Shown here in pieces: positions 1 to 6,850 of a stretch of 7,987 nucleotides of DNA (its first letter is position 1; each line of letters starts with the position of its first letter). The stretch lies in the NCBI GenBank assembly GCA_026785795.1, contig JAJAZJ010000042.1, positions 1 to 7,987 of the forward strand, given 5' to 3'. Made by a program: the position numbers and the translations under genes. Source of the DNA: Pseudoxanthomonas sp. GTDB taxonomy: Bacteria; Pseudomonadota; Gammaproteobacteria; Xanthomonadales; Xanthomonadaceae. A model generated the notes under the pieces. It was not told where the DNA came from. It saw nothing but the letters and a program-made list of their open reading frames with translations, and ran no database searches.

Positions 1-1398
1 AGTGCTGCGCCCCAGCTGCAGCGGGGTGACCTTCCACAGGCCCTGGCCTATGGCCGCATTGACCAGGTCGCCCGGGAACCAGCGCTCCTTGATCAGCCTG
101 GCCTTGGCCGCGGGCGTGGGCAGAATGCCGCTGATCTCGCCAATCAGGTCGACGCCGGTGGGCTGGCCCATGCCGTACTTGGCCATGTAGGTGTCAAAGC
201 GCTCCACCCCCAGGTCCACGGCGAGGCGGTAGTAGTAGGTATTGACCGAATCGGCGATGGATTTGCGCGCATCGGTCCAACCGTGGCCGCCGCGGTGCGA
301 GTCGCCCCAGCCGCGGCCTTTCATGCCCGGCAGGCGGAACATGCCGGTGGACAGGGTCTTGTCCTCGGCCTTGCGCACCCCGCTGTCCAGGCCGGCCAGG
401 GCCAGCAGGGGTTTCAGGGTGGAGCCAGGCGCGACGCCGCCCAGCACCAGGCGGTTGAACTGCGGTCGCGACGGATTGCTGTTGAGCGCGTTGAAATCCG
501 CGTGCGAGATGCCGTTGACGAACAGGTTGGGGTCGTAGCTGGGCAGGCTGACCATGGCCAGGATTTCGCCGGTGCGCGGGTCGATTGCCACCGCCGACCC
601 CTCCAGGTCGCCGAACGCCAATACCATCGCGCGCTGCAGTTCGGCATCCACGCTCAACTGCAGGTCCGAACCCGCCTGCGCAGGCACCCGGCCAACGGTC
701 CGCAGCGCGCGTCCCTCGACGTTGGTTTCGATCTGCTCGTAGCCGATCTTCCCGCGCAGCGCCTGTTCGTAATAGCGCTCGATCCCGGTCTTGCCAATGT
801 GGGTGAGCGCGGCGTTGCCCTCGCCCAGGGTTTCCAGGTCCTGCTCGTCGATGCGGGCCACGTAGCCGATGATGTGGCCGAACAGGTCGCCGTAGGGGTA
901 GCGCCGGGTCAGGTAAGGCTCCAGCTCCACGCCCGGATAGCGCCAGCGGTCCACCGCGAAGCGCGCCATCTCGGCCTCGCTCACCCGCAGCTTCAGGGTG
1001 ATGGGGCGGAAGCCGCGGGTGGCCCGGCGGGTGGCCTCGAAGCGCTCGATGTCCTCGCTGCTCAGGTCGAAGATGGTGGACAGGCCTGCGATCAGCTGCT
1101 TGTGGTCGCCGGCTTTCTCCGGCAGCACGTCGAGCCGGAACGCGGGCACGTTTTCGGCCAGCAGCCGCCCCTTGCGATCGAAGATGCTGCCGCGCGCAGG
1201 CACCACTGGCCGCGCCTTGATCCGGTTGGCTTCCGAGCGCGTGGCGTATTCAGCGTGGTCGATCACCTGCAGCTTGAAGTACCAGCCCGCCAGGCCGAAC
1301 AGCGCCAGCGCCGCCACGATGAAGCCAAGCACCGCGCGACGGCGGAACTGCTCGGCTTCCGCATGCGGATTCTTGTGCGGCCGGCGGGACCCGTGCAT
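1..1398 (-). CDS. mrdA: Penicillin-binding protein 2 (peptidoglycan transpeptidase), partial
   Basis: This is the class B transpeptidase of the elongation complex. It cross-links lateral-wall peptidoglycan in the periplasm and works with RodA and MreBCD. I translated 466 codons with no stop; the frame leaves the window at position 1, so about the last third is missing. Residues 22-41 form the N-terminal membrane anchor. Residues 67-83 (PARGSIFDRKGRLLAEN) are the conserved block that opens the pedestal domain. The transpeptidase domain begins near residue 268. The acyl-enzyme box is S326-T-L-K in PGSTLKP and the second box is S384-V-N386. The IGQGLWKVTPLQL block lies at the left edge, and the KTG box would be outside. 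The ATG at 1398-1396 starts 3 bp after the mreD stop, which fixes the start and implies coupled translation. The mrdA gene follows mreD in many proteobacteria. Confidence is very high; only the C-terminus is unseen. Confidence 0.97.
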   Translation of the reverse strand, partial: MHGSRRPHKNPHAEAEQFRRRAVLGFIVAALALFGLAGWYFKLQVIDHAEYATRSEANRIKARPVVPARGSIFDRKGRLLAENVPAFRLDVLPEKAGDHKQLIAGLSTIFDLSSEDIERFEATRRATRGFRPITLKLRVSEAEMARFAVDRWRYPGVELEPYLTRRYPYGDLFGHIIGYVARIDEQDLETLGEGNAALTHIGKTGIERYYEQALRGKIGYEQIETNVEGRALRTVGRVPAQAGSDLQLSVDAELQRAMVLAFGDLEGSAVAIDPRTGEILAMVSLPSYDPNLFVNGISHADFNALNSNPSRPQFNRLVLGGVAPGSTLKPLLALAGLDSGVRKAEDKTLSTGMFRLPGMKGRGWGDSHRGGHGWTDARKSIADSVNTYYYRLAVDLGVERFDTYMAKYGMGQPTGVDLIGEISGILPTPAAKARLIKERWFPGDLVNAAIGQGLWKVTPLQLGRST

Positions 1399-1401
1399 GC
1401 G

Positions 1402-1881
1402 CTACTTCCGCTTGCCCATGCGCAGGGCATCCATCAGTACGAACAGCGGCGGCCACAGCAGCATGCCCAGCAGCGGCGCCCACCAGTAGGCCAGGGGCAG
1501 CAGCGGCAGTCCCAGCGAGAAGTGGATGGCGGTGGCCACGATGCGGTCGTTGAGCAGCAGCACGCCGACGGCCAGCGCCTGTTGCGACAGAGGGAAGAAG
1601 CGCAGCCGCGTGCGGAAGCGCTGCAGCAGGAAGGTCATGATGACCAGGCGCAGCGCCTGCTCCCCGAGCAGGCCGCCGTACATCAGGTCAGCAACCACGC
1701 CCACGACAAAGGCAAGGCCCAGGCCCACGTTGTCCGGCGCTTCGATCACCCAATAGGCCAGTACCAGCGCCAGCCAGTACGGCCGCAAGGGCTGCATCCA
1801 CTCCGGCAGCGGCAGCAAACCCAGCAGCAGGCCCAGGGCAAAGCTGGCCGGCAGTATCCAACCGACGCGCAGGCGGCTCAC
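1402..1881 (-). CDS. mreD: Rod shape-determining protein MreD
   Basis: This is an inner-membrane component of the MreBCD elongasome, 159 residues long, which is typical of the family. It is almost entirely hydrophobic, with about five or six membrane segments: roughly residues 8-25, 33-48, 51-69, 76-86, 102-120 and 124-150. The stretch GVVADLMYGGLLGEQALRL (61-79) is the recognisable MreD signature. The start is a GTG at 1881-1879 that overlaps the mreC TGA as GTGA (4-bp overlap), so translation is probably coupled to mreC. The TAG stop lies 3 bp before the mrdA ATG. The C-terminus is basic (RMGKRK). Position between mreC and mrdA supports the assignment independently of sequence similarity. 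Confidence 0.94.
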   Translation of the reverse strand: MSRLRVGWILPASFALGLLLGLLPLPEWMQPLRPYWLALVLAYWVIEAPDNVGLGLAFVVGVVADLMYGGLLGEQALRLVIMTFLLQRFRTRLRFFPLSQQALAVGVLLLNDRIVATAIHFSLGLPLLPLAYWWAPLLGMLLWPPLFVLMDALRMGKRK

Positions 1882-2828
1882 GGCGCGGGCTCCTGTGCAG
1901 GGGCGGCAACCGCAGCGGCGGCATCGGGATTGGCAGTTGCCGTGCCCGCCTCTGCTGCGGGCGCCGCGGTGGCTTCAACGCTGGTCGGCGGCACAGGTGC
2001 CGAACGCAACAACAGCACGCCACGGCCGCGGTCCAGCCGGGCCGCCGGCTTCACTTCCCCCACCAGGAAGGCGCGGCTGTCGTCGGGCTGCAGCGAGGTC
2101 ACCGTACCGACCGGAAACCCCGCCGGGAAGCGACCGCCCAGGCCCGAGGTCACGATCACGTCGCCTTGCCTGATGTCGCTGTTCAGCGGCACGTCGGCCA
2201 GCTGCAGGCTGTCGCCGCGGCCGTAAGCGATCAGGCGCACTCCGCTGCGCTCCACCACCACGGGCACCGCGTGGTCGGGATCGGTCAGCAGCAGCACGGT
2301 GGCATGCACCGGGGTGGTGGCAATGACCTGGCCCATCAGGCCGCCGGCGTCGATCACTGCCTGGCCGACGCTCACGCCGTCGCTGCTGCCGGCATCCAGC
2401 ACCAGCCGCTGGCGGGTGGGGTCGAGGTCGATGTTGAGGATCGGGGCGAGCTGCACGTCCAGGCCGCGGCTTTCGGTTGCGCCCAGCAGCTGGCGCAGCT
2501 GGGCGTTGTCGACCACCGCCGACTGCAGCCGGATCAGGCGCGCATTGGCGATCAGCAGCTCATTGCGAAGGTTGCGGTTTTCCTGAGTCATGCGCGCATA
2601 GGTGGCCGCGTCATCCTGCAGCCGCGTGCCGAGGCGTCCGGGCAGGCCTGCCAGCCACCACAGCGGCTGGGTGGCCACCTCGGCCTGGCTGCGCACCTGG
2701 CCCAGCCAGCCGCCGCGATGGTCGAGCAGCATCAGTGCAACCGCCAGCCCCAGGTAGGCCAGCAGCCGCAGGGTGCTGGCGACTTCACCCGGGCGGGCGG
2801 TAACGGGCGGGCCGGCGTAGGAGGGCAC
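1878..2828 (-). CDS. mreC: Rod shape-determining protein MreC
   Basis: This is the bitopic periplasmic scaffold of the elongasome; it links MreB and MreD to PBP2. It is 316 residues long. A membrane segment lies at about 19-36, a coiled-coil-like stretch rich in N, R, L and E at about 72-112, and then the beta-rich MreC core to about 276, which ends in the family-typical LDRGRGVLLL. The last 40 or so residues are an Ala/Pro/Thr-rich, probably disordered tail (see findings). The start is a GTG at 2828-2826: an in-frame TGA lies four codons upstream, and the next residues (PSYAGPPVTARPGEV) precede the anchor. The ribosome-binding site is weak, so the gene may depend on reinitiation or on the mreB transcript. 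A 102-bp gap separates it from mreB and a 4-bp overlap joins it to mreD. Confidence 0.94.
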   Translation of the reverse strand: MPSYAGPPVTARPGEVASTLRLLAYLGLAVALMLLDHRGGWLGQVRSQAEVATQPLWWLAGLPGRLGTRLQDDAATYARMTQENRNLRNELLIANARLIRLQSAVVDNAQLRQLLGATESRGLDVQLAPILNIDLDPTRQRLVLDAGSSDGVSVGQAVIDAGGLMGQVIATTPVHATVLLLTDPDHAVPVVVERSGVRLIAYGRGDSLQLADVPLNSDIRQGDVIVTSGLGGRFPAGFPVGTVTSLQPDDSRAFLVGEVKPAARLDRGRGVLLLRSAPVPPTSVEATAAPAAEAGTATANPDAAAAVAAPAQEPAP

Positions 2829-2873
2829 TTCGGCGCTTCAGCTCAGGTGGAAGGATGGTACACACGCGACGCG

Positions 2874-2896
2874 CGCGGGCGACCTGGCAGCCCGCG
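2874..2896 (-). other. GC-rich hairpin in the mreB-mreC spacer
   Basis: CGCGGGC (2874-2880) and GCCCGCG (2890-2896) form a perfect 7-bp inverted repeat around a 9-nt loop. It lies between the mreB stop (2931) and the mreC start (2828). No U-run follows it on the minus-strand transcript, so it is not a canonical intrinsic terminator. It could be a partial terminator or an mRNA-stabilising 3' end for mreB. In DNA this GC-rich a 7-bp stem can also occur by chance. Confidence 0.35.
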
Positions 2897-2930
2897 ACGG
2901 GGCATGACCACGGCATTCGGTAGCCGGGGA

Positions 2931-4078
<1,148 letters not shown>

Positions 4079-4095
4079 GCTAAAATCCGCGAAAA

Positions 4096-4103
4096 CCCTA
4101 GGG
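4096..4103. other. CCCTAGGG palindrome in an A-rich tract
   Basis: A perfect 8-bp palindrome, CCCTAGGG, is flanked by AAAA on the left (4092-4095) and AAAAA on the right (4104-4108). It sits about 20 bp upstream of the candidate mreB -35 box, in the only A-rich patch of the divergent intergenic region. Position and symmetry would suit a small operator or an UP-like element. I recognise no regulator for it, and eight bases can be chance. Confidence 0.2.
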
Positions 4104-4120
4104 AAAAACGCCGATTCCGC

Positions 4121-4185
4121 GGGTGCGGCGTGCACCCTGAAGTGATTGCAGGCTGGCGGCCAAAGCCGTGCGCGGCAACGCACGG
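4121..4185. other. Two short hairpins in the mreB / kinase divergent region
   Basis: GGGTGC (4121-4126) and GCACCC (4132-4137) form a 6-bp stem with a 5-nt loop. CCGTGCG (4166-4172) and CGCACGG (4179-4185) form a perfect 7-bp stem with a 6-nt loop. Both lie upstream of the candidate mreB promoter and upstream of the candidate kinase promoter, so neither is a leader structure of these transcripts as modelled. The remaining bases of the 329-bp gap (3981-4309) contain no coding frame that I can support. Confidence 0.25.
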
Positions 4186-4225
4186 GCGACGATGCATGGC
4201 CTCGCGCCCTGTCCATCCCTGCCCG

Positions 4226-4271
4226 GCCCGCAGCGCCTACCCTTTGCCCGGACGCCCGCAGCGGCTACCCT
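4226..4271 (+). repeat. Tandem pair of 18-bp direct repeats upstream of the kinase
   Basis: GCCCGCAGCGCCTACCCT (4226-4243) and GCCCGCAGCGGCTACCCT (4254-4271) match at 17 of 18 positions. Their start-to-start spacing is 28 bp. The second copy ends in the candidate -10 box (TACCCT, 4266-4271) and the stretch between the copies carries the candidate -35 box. The pair is 39 bp from the kinase start. Such spacing fits two protomers or dimers bound near one promoter, but a local duplication is equally possible. Confidence 0.4.
4244..4271 (+). promoter_or_regulatory. Candidate promoter of the adenosine kinase-like gene
   Basis: TTGCCC (4244-4249) and TACCCT (4266-4271) are separated by 16 bp. Matches to consensus are four of six and three of six. 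Transcription would begin near 4278 and leave a leader of about 32 nt before the ATG at 4310. The -10 hexamer is the end of the second direct repeat. The assignment is weak because both boxes are C-rich, as expected by composition. Confidence 0.3.
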
Positions 4272-4309
4272 AGCGCCCTGCGGCGACCGGCCGCCCCGCG
4301 AGCCTGCCG

Positions 4310-5242
4310 ATGTCCGCACTGATCTGTGGTTCCCTTGCCTACGACACCATCATGGTATTCCCGGACCAGTTCAAGAACCACATCCTGCCGGACAAGGTGC
4401 ACATCCTGAACGTGTCGTTCCTGGTCCCGCGCATGCGCCGCGAGTTCGGCGGCTGCGCCGGCAACATCGCCTACAACCTGAAGCTGCTGGGCGGCGAGCC
4501 GATCCCGATGGCCACCGTAGGCCAGGATTTCGGCCCCTATCGCGAGTGGTTCGTCGAACAGGGCATCGACATGAGCCAGGTCAAGGTGATCGACGAGCTG
4601 TTCACCCCGCAGGCCTTCATCACCACCGACCTCGACAACAACCAGATCACCGCCTTCCATCCCGGGGCGATGATGCGCAGCTACGAGAACCACGTGCGGA
4701 ACGTGCCAGGCGTCACATTTGGCATCGTCAGCCCGGACGGGCGCGAGGGCATGATCCAGAACGCGGCCGAGTTCGCCGAGACGGGTATCCCGTTTATCTT
4801 CGACCCGGGCCAGGCGATGCCGCTGTTCAACGGCGAGGAGCTGCGCCACTTCATCGAACAGGCCGACTACGTCACCGTCAACGACTACGAGTCCAACCTG
4901 CTGCAGGAGCGCACCGGCTGGAGCGAGAACGAGATCATGCAGCGGGTCAAGGCCTACATCACCACGCGCGGTCCGCAGGGCGCGCTGATCCACACGCAGG
5001 ACAAGACCTACGACATTCCGCCCGCGCACGAGCGCCGGGTCACCGACCCCACCGGCTGCGGTGATGCGTTCCGCGCCGGGCTGATCTTCGGCATCGAGAA
5101 GGGCTACGACTGGCTGACCATCGGCCGCATGGGCAACCTGATGGGCGCGCTGAAGGTGGAACACCCCGGCACCCAGAACCAGCGCTTCAACTACGACGAG
5201 TTCAACGAGCAGTTCAAGCAGCAGTTCGGGTATTCGCTGTAG
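4310..5242 (+). CDS. PfkB-family kinase, probable adenosine kinase
   Basis: This is a ribokinase-fold sugar/nucleoside kinase of 310 residues, cytoplasmic and ATP-dependent. PfkB signature 1 is seen as GGCAGNIAYNLKLLGG (47-62). Signature 2 is DPTGCGDAFRAGL (246-258), with D252 as catalytic base and T248-G249-C250-G251 as the anion hole; this motif more often reads GAGD. From memory, the N-terminus (FPDQFKNHILPDKVHILNVSFLV, around residues 17-39), the FHPGAM block (116-121) and the NDYE block (191-194) resemble the mycobacterial adenosine kinase AdoK more than fructokinases or ribokinases. The expected reaction is therefore adenosine + ATP to AMP + ADP (purine salvage), but substrate cannot be proved from sequence. 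The ATG at 4310 directly precedes the first beta-strand (LICGSLAYD); its Shine-Dalgarno is poor. The gene is monocistronic, divergent from mreB and convergent with the DUF998 gene. Confidence 0.9.
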   Translation: MSALICGSLAYDTIMVFPDQFKNHILPDKVHILNVSFLVPRMRREFGGCAGNIAYNLKLLGGEPIPMATVGQDFGPYREWFVEQGIDMSQVKVIDELFTPQAFITTDLDNNQITAFHPGAMMRSYENHVRNVPGVTFGIVSPDGREGMIQNAAEFAETGIPFIFDPGQAMPLFNGEELRHFIEQADYVTVNDYESNLLQERTGWSENEIMQRVKAYITTRGPQGALIHTQDKTYDIPPAHERRVTDPTGCGDAFRAGLIFGIEKGYDWLTIGRMGNLMGALKVEHPGTQNQRFNYDEFNEQFKQQFGYSL

Positions 5243-5257
5243 CCAGAAACAGTCTGC

Positions 5258-5333
5258 GTAGGGTGGGCCTGGGCCCACCGCTTCACCATTAATATCACTG
5301 TCTGCAACGATGGTGGGCCAGGGCCACCCCTAC
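5258..5333. repeat. REP-like inverted pair with GTAG heads (family 1)
   Basis: Two arms face each other. The left arm, 5258-5279, starts with GTAG and contains the hairpin GGTGGGCC-TG-GGCCCACC (5262-5279). The right arm, 5312-5333, is its near reverse complement, ends in CTAC, and differs by single-base indels that put a bulge in its own stem. An inner inverted repeat CACCAT (5284-5289) / ATGGTG (5310-5315) flanks the AT-rich centre ATTAATAT. A GTAG tetranucleotide followed by an imperfect palindrome is the known layout of REP elements mobilised by RAYT transposases in Xanthomonadaceae and Pseudomonas. The pair fills the 117-bp gap between two convergent genes and may act as a bidirectional transcript end, although it lacks a U-run. 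Confidence 0.75.
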
Positions 5334-5359
5334 CTTGGCGAGAAACAGAGTCCTTGCCG

Positions 5360-5962
5360 TCATTTGCGCGGCATCATCCGCCATGCAGTGAACACCAGCA
5401 CCGCGTAGAGGATGACTTCCGCGATGCGCTGGAACACGCCGCGCCAGGGCGCGAGTTCCGGAATCACCATCAGCAGGAACAGGCCCAGCCACAGCCCGCC
5501 CGCAAACGCCAGCGCGATGCGGTTCGCCGGCGTCAATCCCGGTGCAGTTGCCAGCAGCACGATGCCGATGCCACCGGCTGGATAGGTCAGCACGCCGAGC
5601 AGATTGTGCAAGGCTTGACTCAGCGAGCCTTCGAGTGGACAGCCCGCATCGCAGGGCACGAGTACGGCACCGATGTAGGCAATCGGTTGCGAAAGCAGCA
5701 GCCAGTAGCCAAGGCGACTTGCCCCCCGCACATTGACCCGTGGCGCGGCCGTGAACAGGAAGGCGGTGAGCAGCAGGCCGACCGGCAGGAATCCGAACCA
5801 GCCGATGGCCGAAGCCCACGGCGTGCCGGTGGCGTTGAGCTCACTGATCAAGCTGGCGCTGTGCGTGTAGCCGGGTTTGAGCGCCGCGCCGCCGACCAGC
5901 AGGGCCAGGCACATGACCATGGCTGCAATCAGCAGCATTCGCGCCAGTAAAGTTCGATCCAT
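5360..5962 (-). CDS. DUF998-family integral membrane protein
   Basis: This is a 200-residue inner-membrane protein of unknown function. Six hydrophobic segments are visible at about 7-28, 51-72, 84-102, 122-141, 147-167 and 178-196. Conserved-looking elements are SELNATGTPWA (40-50) in the first extracytoplasmic loop, PCDAGCP (103-109) after the third segment, and H119 before the fourth. The combination of a SELNA motif, a paired-Cys loop and six helices is the pattern I associate with DUF998 (PF06197). The two cysteines, C104 and C108, could form a disulphide or bind a metal. The ATG at 5962 follows a purine-rich GGGGCAGG that lies slightly close. No clear promoter is visible in the short upstream spacer. 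The gene stands alone, bracketed by two different REP-like pairs, so context gives no hint of its role. Confidence 0.82.
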   Translation of the reverse strand: MDRTLLARMLLIAAMVMCLALLVGGAALKPGYTHSASLISELNATGTPWASAIGWFGFLPVGLLLTAFLFTAAPRVNVRGASRLGYWLLLSQPIAYIGAVLVPCDAGCPLEGSLSQALHNLLGVLTYPAGGIGIVLLATAPGLTPANRIALAFAGGLWLGLFLLMVIPELAPWRGVFQRIAEVILYAVLVFTAWRMMPRK

Positions 5963-6010
5963 GCCTGCCCCGCGCGAGTAAAGTCAGTACGGACGGCCAG
6001 AGCGTAACAG

Positions 6011-6102
6011 GTAGGCTGGGTTGGCTTCATCAACCCGGCATCACGCAAGACCCATACCGCTGCGCTGGGTTGATGAGGCTAACCCAGCCAACGAACTACT
6101 AC
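6011..6102. repeat. REP-like inverted pair with GTAG heads (family 2)
   Basis: The left arm begins GTAG at 6011 and runs to about 6039; it contains GGGTTG-gcttcat-CAACCC (6018-6036). The right arm (6064-6089) is its reverse complement with 23 of 26 positions matching from 6014 to 6039, and is followed by CTAC at 6096-6099 and 6099-6102. Each arm folds on its own, and the two arms together fold into a long stem. It differs in sequence from the pair at 5258-5333. It sits downstream of the lipoprotein gene (stop at 6140) and upstream of the DUF998 gene, the usual extragenic place for such elements. It may protect or end the transcript of the 6140-7987 operon. Confidence 0.75.
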
Positions 6103-6139
6103 GCGCTACGAACCTCATCCAGCGTAGATGGCGGCCGCC

Positions 6140-6850
6140 TCAATCCCAGCCCGGCATCTGCGCGCCATCCAGGCCACCGGTCTCGAACACTGCCGTGCGC
6201 GTACCGCCGCCCTTCACCGGGAACTCGATGGAAACTTCCTGCGTCTTGCGCAGCAGTTTCCACAGCGCCTTCTGGTCGGTGATGAACATGGCGATGGCTT
6301 CATCGGTATCCGGCCGCCACGCATCCATCGACTTCGCTGCACCACCATCGGCGATCACCTTGACCCTGCAGCCGCCGGCACAGCGGAAGTCGCTGCCCTG
6401 CAGCACCAGGTAGGCGCTGCGCTTCCACGTGGGATGATCGCGAAACACCAGCTGCACCGGCTTGGCCCCGCTGCCGTCCAGGTCCACCGGGTCCTTGCTG
6501 TAGAGCATTGCCGAACGCTGGGTGCCTTTTCCGGCGGCGACCTGCGCGTAGCTCCACAGCGCCTGCAGGCGGCGCGATTCGCGTGCGGCCTCGCCACGTA
6601 CTTTCACTGCCCCGTAGCCCGCTTTCATCTTTACCGCAGCCTGCGAATCCGGGTACTGCGACAGCAGGGCAGCGCCGTGCACCCGCGCCAGATCCCAGCT
6701 CTGGGCGGTCACTGCAGCGTCATACTCGCGCGCAACGGCCCCGGCAGAAGCTTCCTGTGCGGCCGCTTGCGCAGCAGCGGCCGCGCGCTGCTCGGTTTCA
6801 CGGTCGCCGCAGGCAGCCAGCAACAGCAGGGAACCCAACAGCAGCCCCAT
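6140..6850 (-). CDS. Uncharacterised lipoprotein
   Basis: The product has 236 residues from the ATG at 6850. A hydrophobic stretch leads straight into a lipobox, LAAC, with C14 as the probable lipidated cysteine; the next residue is Gly, not Asp, so sorting to the outer membrane is likely. Residues 16-42 are an Ala/Glu/Gln-rich helix. Residues 43-72 have a helical-hairpin, TPR-like look (LARVHGAALLSQYPDSQAA). The C-terminal part (about 120-236) alternates beta-like stretches, with C147 and C151 close enough for a disulphide. I do not recognise the family. The ATG start lacks a positively charged n-region; adding the upstream codons ATC-AAA-AGG would give IKRM, and a Shine-Dalgarno lies at the right distance for ATC (see findings). 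It follows the hydrolase gene and is probably co-transcribed with it. Confidence 0.75.
   Translation of the reverse strand: MGLLLGSLLLLAACGDRETEQRAAAAAQAAAQEASAGAVAREYDAAVTAQSWDLARVHGAALLSQYPDSQAAVKMKAGYGAVKVRGEAARESRRLQALWSYAQVAAGKGTQRSAMLYSKDPVDLDGSGAKPVQLVFRDHPTWKRSAYLVLQGSDFRCAGGCRVKVIADGGAAKSMDAWRPDTDEAIAMFITDQKALWKLLRKTQEVSIEFPVKGGGTRTAVFETGGLDGAQMPGWD

Noticed and set aside
283..2226. Long plus-strand open frame (647 codons), rich in Q, A, H and R
   Set aside because: It lies antisense to mrdA, mreD and mreC, all firmly identified. Its composition is typical of the complement of a high-GC coding frame, and it crosses three gene boundaries.
2829..2870. Possible separate mreC promoter (TACCAT at the -10 position)
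   Set aside because: The sequence 17 bp upstream (GTCGCC) bears almost no resemblance to a -35 box, and the region is GC-rich with no other support.
4092..4137. Hairpin at 4121-4137 followed on the minus strand by a T5 run, as a possible terminator
   Set aside because: The T-run begins about 12 or more bases after the stem, and no minus-strand gene ends upstream of it; the adjoining gene is on the plus strand.
4168..5064. Plus-strand frame of 298 codons overlapping the kinase start
   Set aside because: Arg/Pro/His-rich, lacks motifs, and overlaps the kinase in another frame.
4265..5278. Minus-strand open frame of 337 codons opposite the kinase
   Set aside because: The plus-strand frame has clear PfkB motifs and a proper start; the reverse frame is a compositional shadow and runs into the REP-like pair.
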